In this document: in pieces, positions 1 to 8,137 of the stretch
How positions within the stretch are numbered: position 1 is the stretch's first letter
Layout of the letters: each line of letters begins with the position of its first letter
Translations under genes and position numbers: made by a program
The notes under the pieces: generated by a model
Database searches by the model: none
The model's input: only the letters and a program-made list of their open reading frames with translations
What the model was told of the DNA's origin: nothing
DNA from: Sabellastarte sp. h YS-2021
Lineage: Eukaryota; Annelida; Polychaeta; Sabellida; Sabellidae
Direction: 5' to 3'
Length of the DNA stretch: 64,000 nucleotides
Assembly: GCA_964017235.1 (NCBI GenBank)
Contig: OZ024940.1
Span: 28,390,573 to 28,454,572, forward strand

Positions 1-730
1 GAATGAAATGGAAAATTTCTTTCTTGTGAGGGATTATCCCCAAAAAGGAATTGATAAAACAAAAACATAAGTAATTGGAATCAATCGAGCTCAAGTTCTT
101 CAAAAAAGACCAAAAGGGGTGAACACTACCTTCAATTCACACAGCCAAATGATAAAAAACATCATAGAAAGAAATTTTCACATTTTGCAATTGGATGATG
201 AAGTAGGCTACCTTTTCCAAGAGAAACCTTTAGTTTCATATCGTAGAGACCGAAATGTGAAAGATATGCTTGTACACGCAAACATTGGTGTAAATTCTAA
301 AGTCGGCAAAACTCGTAAATGTGTCCGGACAAGATGTTTTACCTGTCCTCATGTTTTTGATGATGTCCACCAAGTCAGAGGGCCAAAGGGTGTATACTCT
401 CCAAAGGACAACATTAGTTGTATCAGCAAAGATATAATATACTGTATCGAATGTTTGAAATGTGGTAGTCTTTACATAGGGGAAACTGAAAGAAGACTAG
501 GGGACAGAATTCGAGAACATTTAAGAGATATAAAGACTAAGCAACCCCAGAAACAGGTATCTGTGCATTTTAACTCACAAGGGCATAGTTTGAATGACCT
601 AAAAGTTCAAGTTTTATATCAAAATTTTAGGGACAAGTTTTCCAGAAAGGCAAAAGAAAGCTTTTTGATTCAAAAATTAGGCACTGTGTTTCCGGATGGG
701 ATGAATATAGATGGGGGAATGGAAACTTAA
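1..730 (+). pseudogene. PLE-R C-terminal part: zinc-binding linker and GIY-YIG endonuclease
   Basis: C-terminal third of a Penelope-like polyprotein; the rest lies left of the window. The frame runs from base 1, is stopped by an in-frame TAA near 68-70, and reopens to 730. It shows a C-x4-C-x2-C cluster (KCVRTRCFTC) followed by the endonuclease core DIIYCIECLKCGSLYIG, an Arg-rich helix (ERRLGDRIREH) and the late Glu in KAKESFLIQKLG. In GIY-YIG nucleases the Tyr pair, Arg and Glu form the active site that nicks target DNA. This copy reads Gln where the R1 copies have a stop (SHSQ), and it ends GGMET. Confidence 0.85.
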
Positions 731-861
731 AGTTTCTTATTATATTTACTTACCTTTTCTTTACATTTTCTTTCATATGGATATTACATATTCACTCTGT
801 AATCTTTGCATCCTTTGTATTTTGTATTTACATAAGATTTCTTCCATTTGGAACGCTAAAT
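1..861. repeat. End of segment R2 of the preceding 20.6-kb unit
   Basis: This stretch matches 19691-20551, 40294-41154 and 60897-61757, which close units 1 to 3. It ends where the PLE 3' untranslated sequence (ending ACGCTAAAT) is joined abruptly to DIRS gag sequence at 861/862. That junction defines the start of each unit. Confidence 0.9.
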
Positions 862-1431
862 TGTGTCTCTTGAAAGCCAGAGTCATGGGCAGACTTGTTG
901 GATTTTTCAACATGTAACCGGTTAAACGAATGCTCAGTTGGGCCCGAACCGTCACTGTCAGAATCATGCATAATTTGCCCACAGTCTATGTCACTGTCTG
1001 ATACTGAAGAATCTGAATCTTGGTGAGACATGGTTTGTTTTTGCCCCAACAAGTTCGTTACAAATTCGTTATCATCCGACATATGCAATTCAAACTGTAC
1101 GTGAGATGTATCAGACTTTTGTGAACGCAAATTATATTTTTTCTTCTCCATATAACACAGATCGAAAGACTAAGATAAATAAAACATATAACTAAAAACA
1201 ACAATCAGTGGTACACGGAGAAGAAAAAAAGAATAAATTAAAATGTCCTTGAGGTGTTATCCCTTCCAAGTGTGAGCTGTAAATGGAAGAAGGGTTCAAA
1301 TTTTTTGGCTAAAGAAGGCGTAGGGAGCCAATCTGAAGCCAGTTTACAACCAGCATGGTCATACATACTAAATGCCAGTTTAAGGTACCCTCTCAGGAAT
1401 GATCTACCTGACACCAAGGTGTCATCCCGCA
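862..1431 (-). mobile_element. DIRS-like element, 5' terminal fragment
   Basis: Reading leftward from 1151, an ATG opens the first roughly 97 codons of the same gag-like protein seen whole at 15688 (start MEKKKYNLRSQ, then a Ser/Asp-rich acidic stretch). It is cut at 862, where PLE 3' sequence follows. Bases 1152-1431 are the untranslated end of the element and carry the palindrome TGACACC-AA-GGTGTCA (1409-1424) and a near-repeat of AGGTGTNATCCC (1252-1263 and 1417-1428). The element appears to end about 1431, against PLE sequence. Confidence 0.75.
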
Positions 1432-1942
1432 AATAAACAAAATTACATCAAAATGACGTTTTAACAAAGCAAAACACGTTATTATTACTTAAAACACATA
1501 TTCAATCATATTTACTCATATTTTTTTTTTACTAATTAAAATTTTTAATTTTTTTGCAATTTTTCACTATGACGTCACAAAATCGAAAATTTGAAAATTT
1601 TAAAATTTGTTTTAAAAAATCACTATAATGTCAAAAAAATCCAAAATTTCTTAAATTCGCACAATTTTAACAATGACAATAAAAATCAATATCCTCAACA
1701 AAAGAATTCAAATTAAACAAATTGTAAGAGAGATAACATTTATACTACAATTCCATTGTCCCTGTTCATACCCAGTGGGTACACACAGCCAAATTTCATA
1801 ATGAGTTGAAGTGAATAGCTACCTCTCTATGTCTATTCTTGTTCTTGGCATCTCTCAAGTGGTCTCTTATCCTATCTCCTAACCTCCTTTCTGTTTCCCC
1901 GATATAAATCTCTCCACATCTAATACATTCAATGCAATAAAT

Positions 1943-2157
1943 ATCCATATAAAATAGTAAACAAAGTAAAAACAAAGAGCGTATAAAATAAATAAATTTA
2001 TTTAAGCTTTTTACAAGCTGTTTCTGATGAAGGAGTGAGGCTCCGAAAGCTTAAATAAATTTATTTATTTTATACGCTCTTTGTTTTTACTATGTTTACT
2101 ATTTTATATGGATATTTAAAAAGAGCCAAGCGGCATAACTTTATAAACTTGGAATAT
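1943..2157. mobile_element. 215-bp palindromic hammerhead insertion with 13-bp target duplication
   Basis: The PLE-m coding sequence is split by this insert, and CAATGCAATAAAT occurs on both sides (1930-1942 and 2158-2170), as expected of a target-site duplication. The insert consists of 68-nt inverted arms (1943-2010 and 2046-2113, one mismatch seen), a 35-nt loop holding most of a hammerhead core, and a 44-nt tail (2114-2157). It encodes no protein. Its ends match PLE terminal-repeat ends elsewhere in the window (7448, 7597, 13000), so it looks like a minimal non-autonomous PLE terminal repeat. Confidence 0.8.
2024..2052 (+). ncRNA. Hammerhead ribozyme motif, type A
   Basis: Conserved core CTGATGA, then helix II (GGAG/CTCC, extendable by a U-G pair, after one extra A), then GAAA. 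Next comes AGCT, a 4-nt palindrome acting as stem III, and a U at the predicted cleavage position (2052). Flanking TGTTT (5') and AAATA (3') can form stem I. Minimal type I hammerheads that act as dimers are known from PLE terminal repeats. Activity is inferred. Confidence 0.75.
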
Positions 2158-2734
2158 CAATGCAATAAATGACATCTTTGGTGATACAAGAAAAACTACC
2201 TGACGGAGTAAATTTACCTCTAGGGCCCTCAACTGTGTGTACCTCATTGAAAACAAAGGGACATGTAAGACAACGTTTTCTACCAAATGGCAAAGTTATG
2301 CCAGACACATCTTTTGAACTGAATCTAGAGTGGACCAGCATGTCTCTTATGTTCCTGTCCCGGTATGAAATCAGAGGTTTTTGTTGAAACAAATAGCCCA
2401 CTTCCTCGTCAAGATTTAGCATGTGAAAATTCTTCTCCACAATATCTGTTATTACCTTACTGTGAGAGTTGTATGTAAGGGTAAGTATAACCCTATTCAT
2501 TTCTTCAGCAGGTTCTTTTTGTTTCAAAGCATCAGCTCTACTGATATTAGAAACTCTATCTATGGCCTTAGAAACAATATCCTGGGGATAATCTCTCGCT
2601 AGAAAGAAATGTTCCATTTCCTTCTCTTTTGCCTTCAAATCCTGCCTAGGAGCTTTAAACGGAGAAATTGTGAAAATGGAATAGCATTTTTGCATGACTT
2701 TGGGTGGGAGGAACCATATTTAAGGTAAGCATTT

Positions 2735-2985
2735 ATAAGCACTCTTGTTTAGACAGCCTCCCTTCGCAAATTTCTTTTTGTTCATCTGATAAAAATTTTA
2801 AATCTTCAACTTAAGCCAGGTCCAAATAATCAACTAAGCTGTGATCCATAGCTTCTTTTGACATTAATTGTTTATAAAAATTCCGGACATGTTTTAAAAT
2901 TTCCTTCTGCTTATTAACTAAAATTCCATCCACTAGCAATTTATCTAAAGTACGTTTTTCTGCTCTTTTTTGTTTCTTTATTTAA
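2735..2985 (-). pseudogene. LINE-a: L1/Tx1-like ORF2 fragment
   Basis: On the minus strand one frame reads LDKLLVDGILVNKQKEILKH and continues, past one in-frame TAA, to FLSDEQKEICEGRLSKQECL. This layout (a helical KEIL...FY stretch followed by L..EQ...CEG.L...E) is what precedes the first RT motif in L1/Tx1-type LINEs. It ends at a stop and is joined directly to PLE-m at about 2735. The left-right limits are approximate; 2986-3135 is AT-rich with nothing recognised. Confidence 0.6.
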
Positions 2986-3135
2986 GAAAAATCTTCACAA
3001 TATATTCAAAATTCAAATAATTATTTGAAAGTATCAAAATATATCGCTCCTCACTTCAATATCGTGCTGAAGCTGCTCTCAGATACTTTTCATTTTCGTG
3101 TAATTTATTTTCCGATATGTACAGTGTAATATGTA

Positions 3136-3191
3136 ATGCCAGACACTTCTTTTGAACTGAATCTAGAGTGGACCAGCATGTCTCTTATGTT
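3136..3191 (-). repeat. 56-bp PLE scrap
   Basis: Nearly identical to 2296-2351 inside PLE-m (part encoding the region just before the zinc-binding linker). It abuts the inverted hammerhead repeat that starts at 3192, so it is probably a severely truncated PLE insertion carried with the terminal repeat. Confidence 0.7.
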
Positions 3192-3243
3192 AAATAATAA
3201 ACAAAGTAAAAACAAAGAGCATATCAAATAAATAGATTTATTT

Positions 3244-3272
3244 GAGCTTTCGGAGCTTCACTCCTTCATCAG
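3244..3272 (-). ncRNA. Hammerhead ribozyme motif, type B
   Basis: Minus strand: CTGATGA, helix II GGAG/CTCC with a TGAAG loop, GAAA, then GCTC, giving the palindromic AGCU stem III and C at the cleavage position. Stem I can form five pairs, UAUUU with AAAUA, the best in this set. Confidence 0.78.
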
Positions 3273-3333
3273 AAATAGCTTACAATTGTTTAAATTTAAA
3301 TTGCTTTCAAATTTAAACAATTGTAAGCTATTT

Positions 3334-3362
3334 CTGATGAAGGAGTGAAGCTCCGAAAGCTC
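3334..3362 (+). ncRNA. Hammerhead ribozyme motif, type B
   Basis: Plus-strand partner of the motif at 3244-3272, with the same core. After the predicted cleavage site the sequence is AAATCC rather than AAATAA, so stem I keeps about four pairs. Confidence 0.72.
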
Positions 3363-3402
3363 AAATCCATTTTTTATTTTATATGCTCTTTGTTTATTAT
3401 TT

Positions 3403-3975
3403 CACAAAGAATAAATGAGACAAACTTTCTTCATGCTGTTGACATAAGATACATTTTGGGCTTTCGACAATTTTTCTAAAGAAATATAAATATTGGTTCA
3501 CTTGGTAAGATATGATGAACCATTCTATAAGTTACATCTCTGCTTTCCGGAGAAAGCAAAGGATGGTTCATGTTTCGGAAAGATTTTGAAAAATCAATCT
3601 TTGGGAAGATATTTAAGATTCTTGGTGGTTTAACTTTCTCTTGTAAACAGAGAGAATTGAGCCCTTTTTAAAAGTCATTGACTGAAAGTCAAAGGATTTG
3701 TCAAGTTTAGATAAATCTTAAAAGCAGCTAGAGCATTAGCATAGAACACAGGCTTTTCAATTGAATCAAGACCACATCTTGAGATAAATATTCTCTCAGA
3801 TCAAGCTTAAGCCAGTACATGGCAAAATTTTTCCATTTACAATGGCTACCATATAAAAGGTAGGTGAATAAAAATATTTTAGCTTTCATTAGATATAAGT
3901 AAGGGAAATACCACCACCAGCATAGCTGTTGTATAGCATTTCACATTTGAGACACTGTCTTGTTATTCCACAAAA
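3403..3975 (-). pseudogene. LINE-b: L1/Tx1-like ORF2 3' fragment
   Basis: Minus-strand reading, frame-broken. From the right: KWKNFAMYWLKLDLREYL, then KPVFYANALAAFKIYLNL, then RDVTYRMVHHILPSEP. After a frame change comes ESPKCILCQQHEESLSHLF (C-x2-C near 3442-3453). A C-x2-C...H cluster after a RD..Y...H..LP block is characteristic of the C-terminal end of L1/Tx1-type ORF2 proteins. In transcription order it lies before LINE-a although it encodes a later part, so the two are not one simple copy. Confidence 0.65.
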
Positions 3976-4011
3976 AGTGAATTTGAATTGGTATTTGAAT
4001 TGGTTTGTGTT

Positions 4012-4040
4012 CTGAGGAAGGAGTGAGGCTCCGAAATGTC
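4012..4040 (+). ncRNA. Hammerhead ribozyme motif, type C (5' end of PLE-R)
   Basis: CTGAGGA (position 7 is the variable base), helix II GGAG/CTCC, GAAA, then TGTC. The stem III palindrome is AUGU (with U-G pairs) instead of AGCU, and C4040 is the predicted cleavage base. Stem I is weak. The first ATG of the PLE frame (4036-4038) lies inside the motif. Confidence 0.65.
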
Positions 4041-6795
4041 AAATAATTTATATTATTGCTCTTTTATCATAACATTTCTTTTCTTTGCTGTGTTTGAAGA
4101 AACAAAGAGCGAAGCAGCACATTTAAAAAGTTTATCAAGGTTTTGTTTCAAAGCTCCCAAAATGAGAAACTTGAAATCACAATTCCACAGTCGTCTGTGC
4201 ACTTTCTTATCAAATTTCGGTACAAATGTGCAGTCGGAAGCTAGGGGAAAAGGTTTGGCCACTTTTAACAAAACAACGTTTGCGTCTCAGAGAAGGTTTC
4301 TTACAACGTGTTTGCAAAGAAAAGTTATCCCAAATGGATTTTCACTTAAGTTCAACAGTTCATCGAGTAAAGGTATTCTTCAAAGCTGTTCCTTTAACCT
4401 GATGAGAAATGCACTGAAAGATGTAACATGGAAAATTCAGGAACATTCAAAGAATCTTAAGGCAAGTACTCAAAATCTTCAGGTTTGGTGTACCCATTCC
4501 AAGTTTGCCCAGATTTCACATTTTATTCATACATGCAACTATGAACTTTATTTTAAACTGGACGAAATCAAATGTAATAAGTTGAAAGATCTTTTGCCCA
4601 AATTGGATGAAAAGGATTAGAATTCTATCCGATTTGGATAATTCAGAACGTTCACTTCTTAGAAAAGGTCTAGGATTTGTTCTAGTTCACAAACAACCAG
4701 ATCCAGTTCGAAGTCTTGAAGACCTCCATAGATTCCACCATAAGGTGAGACTTCATGCTTTTTTCAATAACCTGGATCAGACTATTAACGAAAGAAACCA
4801 TGCAAGTGATTTACCTGATGATGAAGTCATGAGCTTCAAGAGACAATCTAGGTCATCATTTACACCTAAAGAAGGTCAGTTTGACGCAGTTGATAGATTC
4901 ATGTCAAAATGTTGTGATGATTTTTCTCAATCTAATTTTAAACCACCAAAAAGATCAAATTTGAAAGCAGATGAAGAAGAGGCCCTTCAAAAACTCAGAA
5001 AGAGAGAAGACATTGTTATCAAACCTGCTGATAAAGGGGGAGCTGTAGTTGTGTGGAGAAAGGATCTCTATTGTGACGAAGCCAAGAAGCAATTATCATG
5101 TGAACAATTTTATACAAAACTTGATTGTGCCATCACTAACCAAATAAGTAAAACAGTAGAAAAAGAACTCAAATCAATCATCTCTAAAGGTGAATTGCCA
5201 AAAACAGCATTGAACTTAGTGGTAGACAATCCTAAATGGAGTAATTTAATTACATGTTGCCCAAGATTCAGAAACTTGGAAACCCTGGTAGACCTGTTGT
5301 GTCCTCTTGTTCTTGCCCGACAACTTTGATATCCAAGTACCTTAGTGAGTTTTTGAAACCAATAGTTACCAAACTTACCATCTTGTGTGAAAGACACTAA
5401 TCATGCCTTGAAGATGATGGAAAACTTCCGATTTCAAGAAGAAAATGCTCTTCTTTTCACCATGGATATAAAGGGACTTTACACTAATATACCCAATGAC
5501 TATGGTCTTAACACAATGAAATATTTCCTAGAAAAACGTGAAATTCAGAATCCACCCACCCACACGTTATTAAGACTTGCAGAACTTGTGTTGACACAAA
5601 ATTGTTTCAGTTTTGATGATGCTTTCTATTCGCAAACAGGTGGGACAATGATTGGGACTCCATTTGGACCTGAATATTCAAATTTGGCTGTTGGAAAATT
5701 TGAATTACACGTTGCTGATAGGTTCAATGGTGCTATGCCAGAATTTTCTCACAGATATATTGATGATGTAGTTGGTCCAACCTCCATCTTGAGAGTAGAT
5801 TAATTTATTGATTATGTGTGCAATTTCCATCCAGCTTTTCACTTTACTTTTGTTGTATCTGAGACAGAAATAGAATTTTTGGATATAAAAATTTCAGTTT
5901 CCAGAAAAAATTGTCCACCTCAGTACATTACAAGGCTACTGACAGTCATTCATATTTAAGATATGGTTCTTGCCACCCAAAGGCTTGTAAAAATGCTATA
6001 CCATACTCTCAGTTTTTAAGATTGAGAAGACTGTGTTCAGAAGAAAACGATTTTGTGTCAAAAGTGAATGAAATGGAAAATTTCTTTCTTGTGAGGGATT
6101 ATCCCCAAAAAGGAATTGATAAAACAAAAACATAAGTAATTGGAATCAATCGAGCTCAAGTTCTTCAAAAAAGACCAAAAGGGGTGAACACTACCTTCAA
6201 TTCACACAGCTAAATGATAAAAAACATCATAGAAAGAAATTTTCACATTTTGCAATTGGATGATAAAGTAGGCTACCTTTTCCAAGAGAAACCTTTAGTT
6301 TCATATCGTAGAGACCGAAATGTGAAAGATATGCTTGTACACGCAAACATTGGTGTAAATTCTAAAGTCGGCAAAACTCGTAAATGTGTCCGGACAAGAT
6401 GTTTTACCTGTCCTCATGTTTTTGATGATGTCCACCAAGTCAGAGGGCCAAAGGGTGTATACTCTCCAAAGGACAACATTAGTTGTATCAGCAAAGATAT
6501 AATATACTGTATCGAATGTTTGAAATGTGGTAGTCTTTACATAGGGGAAACTGAAAGAAGACTAGGGGACAGAATTCGAGAACATTTAAGAGATATAAAG
6601 ACTAAGCAACCCCAGAAACAGGTATCTGTGCATTTTAACTCACAAGGGCATAGCTTGAATGACCTAAAAGTTCAAGTTTTATATCAAAATTTTAGGGACA
6701 AGTTTTCCAGAAAGGCAAAAGAAAGCTTCTTGATTCAAAAATTAGGCACTGTGTTTCCGGATGGGATGAATATAGATGGGGGAATTGAAACTTAA
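4036..6795 (+). pseudogene. PLE-R polyprotein remnant (reverse transcriptase + GIY-YIG endonuclease)
   Basis: PLE proteins copy RNA into DNA at a nick made by their own endonuclease. The reading frame is split: 4036-4620; then 4607-5254, with the PLE N-terminal block LLRKGLGFV and IKPADKGGAVVV (about 5009-5053); then another frame 5257-5397 with LPKIQKLGNPGRP; then 5387-5803, with motif A Asp (FTMDIKGLYTNIP, codon 5465-5467), motif B (TGGTMIGTPFGP) and YIDD (5756-5767); a stop at 5801-5803; and a shift near 5910 to 5911-6795. The last part has TAA at 6133-6135 and 6211-6213, the C-x4-C-x2-C cluster (6385-6411), the GIY-YIG core (6496-6585) and the late Glu (6721-6723). The domains are near complete in order but cannot yield one protein. 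ATG 4162 is an alternative start. Confidence 0.88.
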
Positions 6796-7103
6796 AGTTT
6801 CTTATTATATTTACTTACCTTTTCTTTACATTTTCTTTCATATGGATGTTGCATATTCACTCTGTAATCTTTGCATCCTTTGTATTTACATAAGATTTCT
6901 TCCATTTGGAACGCTAAATGAGGTAATTTTTACGTTATAATATGTGGTGACGTTTTTTTGACGTCTTTATGACGTTTATACTACATACCGTAATTATCAA
7001 TTGCTACGTCATAAAAATTTTGTTTATAACGTAGAAAGGATGGAGGGATTGCTTTGTGATGTTTATTTTGTATATTGTTTATGTATTTGAATTGGTTTGT
7101 GTT

Positions 7104-7132
7104 CTGAGGAAGGAGTGAGGCCCCGAAATGTC
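7104..7132 (+). ncRNA. Hammerhead ribozyme motif, type D (3' end of PLE-R)
   Basis: Same as type C, but helix II reads GGAG/CCCC, so one pair becomes A-C. It is probably weakened. It marks the start of the second tandem PLE copy. Confidence 0.55.
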
Positions 7133-7395
7133 AAATAAATTTATATTATTTCTCTTTTATAATAACATTTCTTTTATTTTGTGTGTTTGAAGAAACAAAG
7201 ACCAAAGCAGCACATTTAAAAGTTTACCAAGGTTTTGTTTTAAAGCTGCCAAAATGAGAAACTTGATATCACAATTCCCCAGTCGTCTGTGCACTTTCTT
7301 ATCAAATTTCGGTACAAATGTGCAGTCGGAAGGTAGGCCAAAAGGATTGGCCACTTTTAACAAAACAAGGTTTGTGTCTAAGTTATCCCCAATGG
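7133..7395 (+). pseudogene. Second tandem PLE copy, N-terminal fragment
   Basis: Matches 4041-4350 of PLE-R with point changes and small deletions (reads MRNLISQFPSRLCTF on the plus strand from about 7255). It breaks off near 7395, where sequence of a PLE terminal end in opposite orientation begins. Confidence 0.7.
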
Positions 7396-7656
7396 ATTTT
7401 TACTTAAATATTCCAAGTTACTAAAGTTATGCTGCTTGGCTCTTTAAATATCCATATAAAATAGTAAACAAAGTAAATTTGAATGTTCCTGCATTTTCCA
7501 TGTTACATCTTTCAGTGCATTTCTCATCAGGTTAAAGGAACAGCTTTGAAGAATACCTTTACTTCTCCTCGATGAACCGTTGAACTTAAGTAAAAATCCA
7601 TATAAAATAGTAAACAAAGTAAAAACAAAGAGCATTTCAAATAAACAGATTTATTT
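7396..7656. other. Rearranged stretch: inverted PLE fragment between two copies of a terminal-repeat end
   Basis: The string ATCCATATAAAATAGTAAAC, continuing ...AAAGTAAA, occurs at about 7448 and again at about 7597. Between them, 7477-7596 is a reverse-complement piece of the PLE N-terminal region (minus strand reads KGILQSCSFNLMRNALKDVT). The flanking repeats suggest template switching or recombination between terminal repeats. Confidence 0.65.
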
Positions 7657-7685
7657 GAGCTTTCGGAGCTTCACTCCTTCATCAG
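7657..7685 (-). ncRNA. Hammerhead ribozyme motif, type B
   Basis: Minus strand, same core as 3244-3272 including the AGCU stem III and C cleavage base. It belongs to the minus-strand S-type PLE tail that follows to 8137. Unit 2 has lost the key G (see 27347-27375). Confidence 0.72.
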
Positions 7686-8137
7686 AAATGGCTTACAATT
7701 GTTTAAATTTGAAAGAAAGCTCTTTTTATATGTAAATGAACAAAATTACATCAAAATGACGTTTTAATAAAGCAAAACACGACATTATTACTTAAAACAC
7801 ATATTTAGTCACATTTACGTCATGAATTTTAAGATGACGTCACAAAAAAAATTTTTTTTACTATGACGTCACAAAAATCAAAATTTTTAAATTTTTTTGC
7901 AATTTTTCACTATGACGTCACAAAATCGAAAATTTTCAAATTTTTAAAAATTTTTTTTAAATTCACTATAATGTCAAAAAAATCCAAAATTTCTTATATA
8001 AGAACAATTTGGGCTATGACAATAAAAATTAATATCCTCCACAAAAGAATTTGAATTAAACAAATTGTAAGAGAGATAACATTTATACTACAATTCCATT
8101 GTCCCTGTTCATACCCAGTGGGTACACACAGCCAAAT
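7686..8137 (-). mobile_element. S-type PLE 3' tail, minus strand
   Basis: Reverse complement of the 3' tail of the copy at 12342-12704: an AT-rich stretch with three TGACGTCA palindromes, then the last codons of the S-type protein (about 8060-8137). No complete domain remains. It ends at 8137, where a plus-strand R-type PLE fragment starts. Confidence 0.7.
7835..7920. promoter_or_regulatory. Cluster of three TGACGTCA palindromes
   Basis: Perfect 8-bp palindromes at 7835-7842, 7864-7871 and 7913-7920 in AT-rich sequence. TGACGTCA is the consensus CRE bound by CREB/ATF-type bZIP proteins. Use as a control site here is only a possibility. Confidence 0.35.

Larger units (their letters stand above)
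1432..2734 (-). pseudogene. PLE-m: 5'-truncated S-type Penelope-like element
   Basis: Read on the minus strand from 2734 leftward. It starts inside the RT thumb region (AYLKYGSS..PKSCKNAIPFSQFL), continues through the linker with a C-x4-C-x2-C cluster (GRKRCLTC) to SCITKDVIYCI, and is then interrupted by a 215-bp insertion (1943-2157). Beyond the insertion the endonuclease core resumes (CIECIRCGEIYIGETERRL at about 1945-1860), with a deletion before the C-terminal end near 1790. Bases 1432-1745 are its AT-rich 3' tail. The RT catalytic motifs are absent and the 5' end abuts a LINE fragment, so this is a dead insertion. It belongs to the same family as the copy at 10846-12733. Confidence 0.85.
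3192..3402. repeat. Inverted pair of PLE terminal repeats, each with a hammerhead
   Basis: Left arm 3192-3297 and right arm 3309-3402 are reverse complements, with an 11-nt spacer. The left arm carries an extra 12 nt (GTAAAAACAAAG), and the pairing is imperfect near the outer AT-rich part. Hammerheads sit at equivalent places on opposite strands. A transcript across it could fold into a long hairpin. Confidence 0.8.
4012..7103 (+). mobile_element. PLE-R: near full-length Penelope-like element
   Basis: One PLE monomer bounded by hammerhead-bearing repeats: type C at 4012 at its 5' end and the related type D at 7104 just downstream, with TGAATTGGTTTGTGTT preceding both. Coding remains fill 4036-6795. 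Bases 6796-7103 are a 3' untranslated region with several TGACGT repeats and no gene. The next monomer begins immediately after 7132, so two copies lie head to tail, a layout known for PLEs. In R2 copies this element is cut at its 3' untranslated region by the unit junction. Confidence 0.8.

Noticed and set aside
119..730. A free-standing GIY-YIG homing endonuclease gene starting at GTG 119
   Set aside because: The frame continues upstream in the PLE protein after one stop, and GTG is not a usual start in animal nuclear genes. The domain belongs to the PLE.
711..982. Short frames across the PLE 3' untranslated region and the DIRS junction
   Set aside because: They span an element-element join and show no protein similarity; chance open frames.
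1238..1436. Overlapping open frames of 64 and 60 codons on opposite strands (and all copies)
   Set aside because: They lie in the untranslated end of the DIRS-like element, have no recognisable domain and overlap antisense to each other. Conservation between copies only reflects recent duplication.
1500..1740. Possible replication origin or matrix-attachment region in the AT-rich tract
   Set aside because: AT richness alone is not evidence; the tract aligns with PLE 3' tails elsewhere in the window.
5110..5397. 95-codon minus-strand frame antisense to PLE-R, and similar antisense frames over S2 and S3
   Set aside because: Complementary to well-supported RT coding sequence with no domain of their own.
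7863..8054. 63-codon Lys/Phe-rich frame in the AT-rich tail
   Set aside because: Composition follows the A/T tracts, and the sequence is the reverse strand of a PLE 3' tail.
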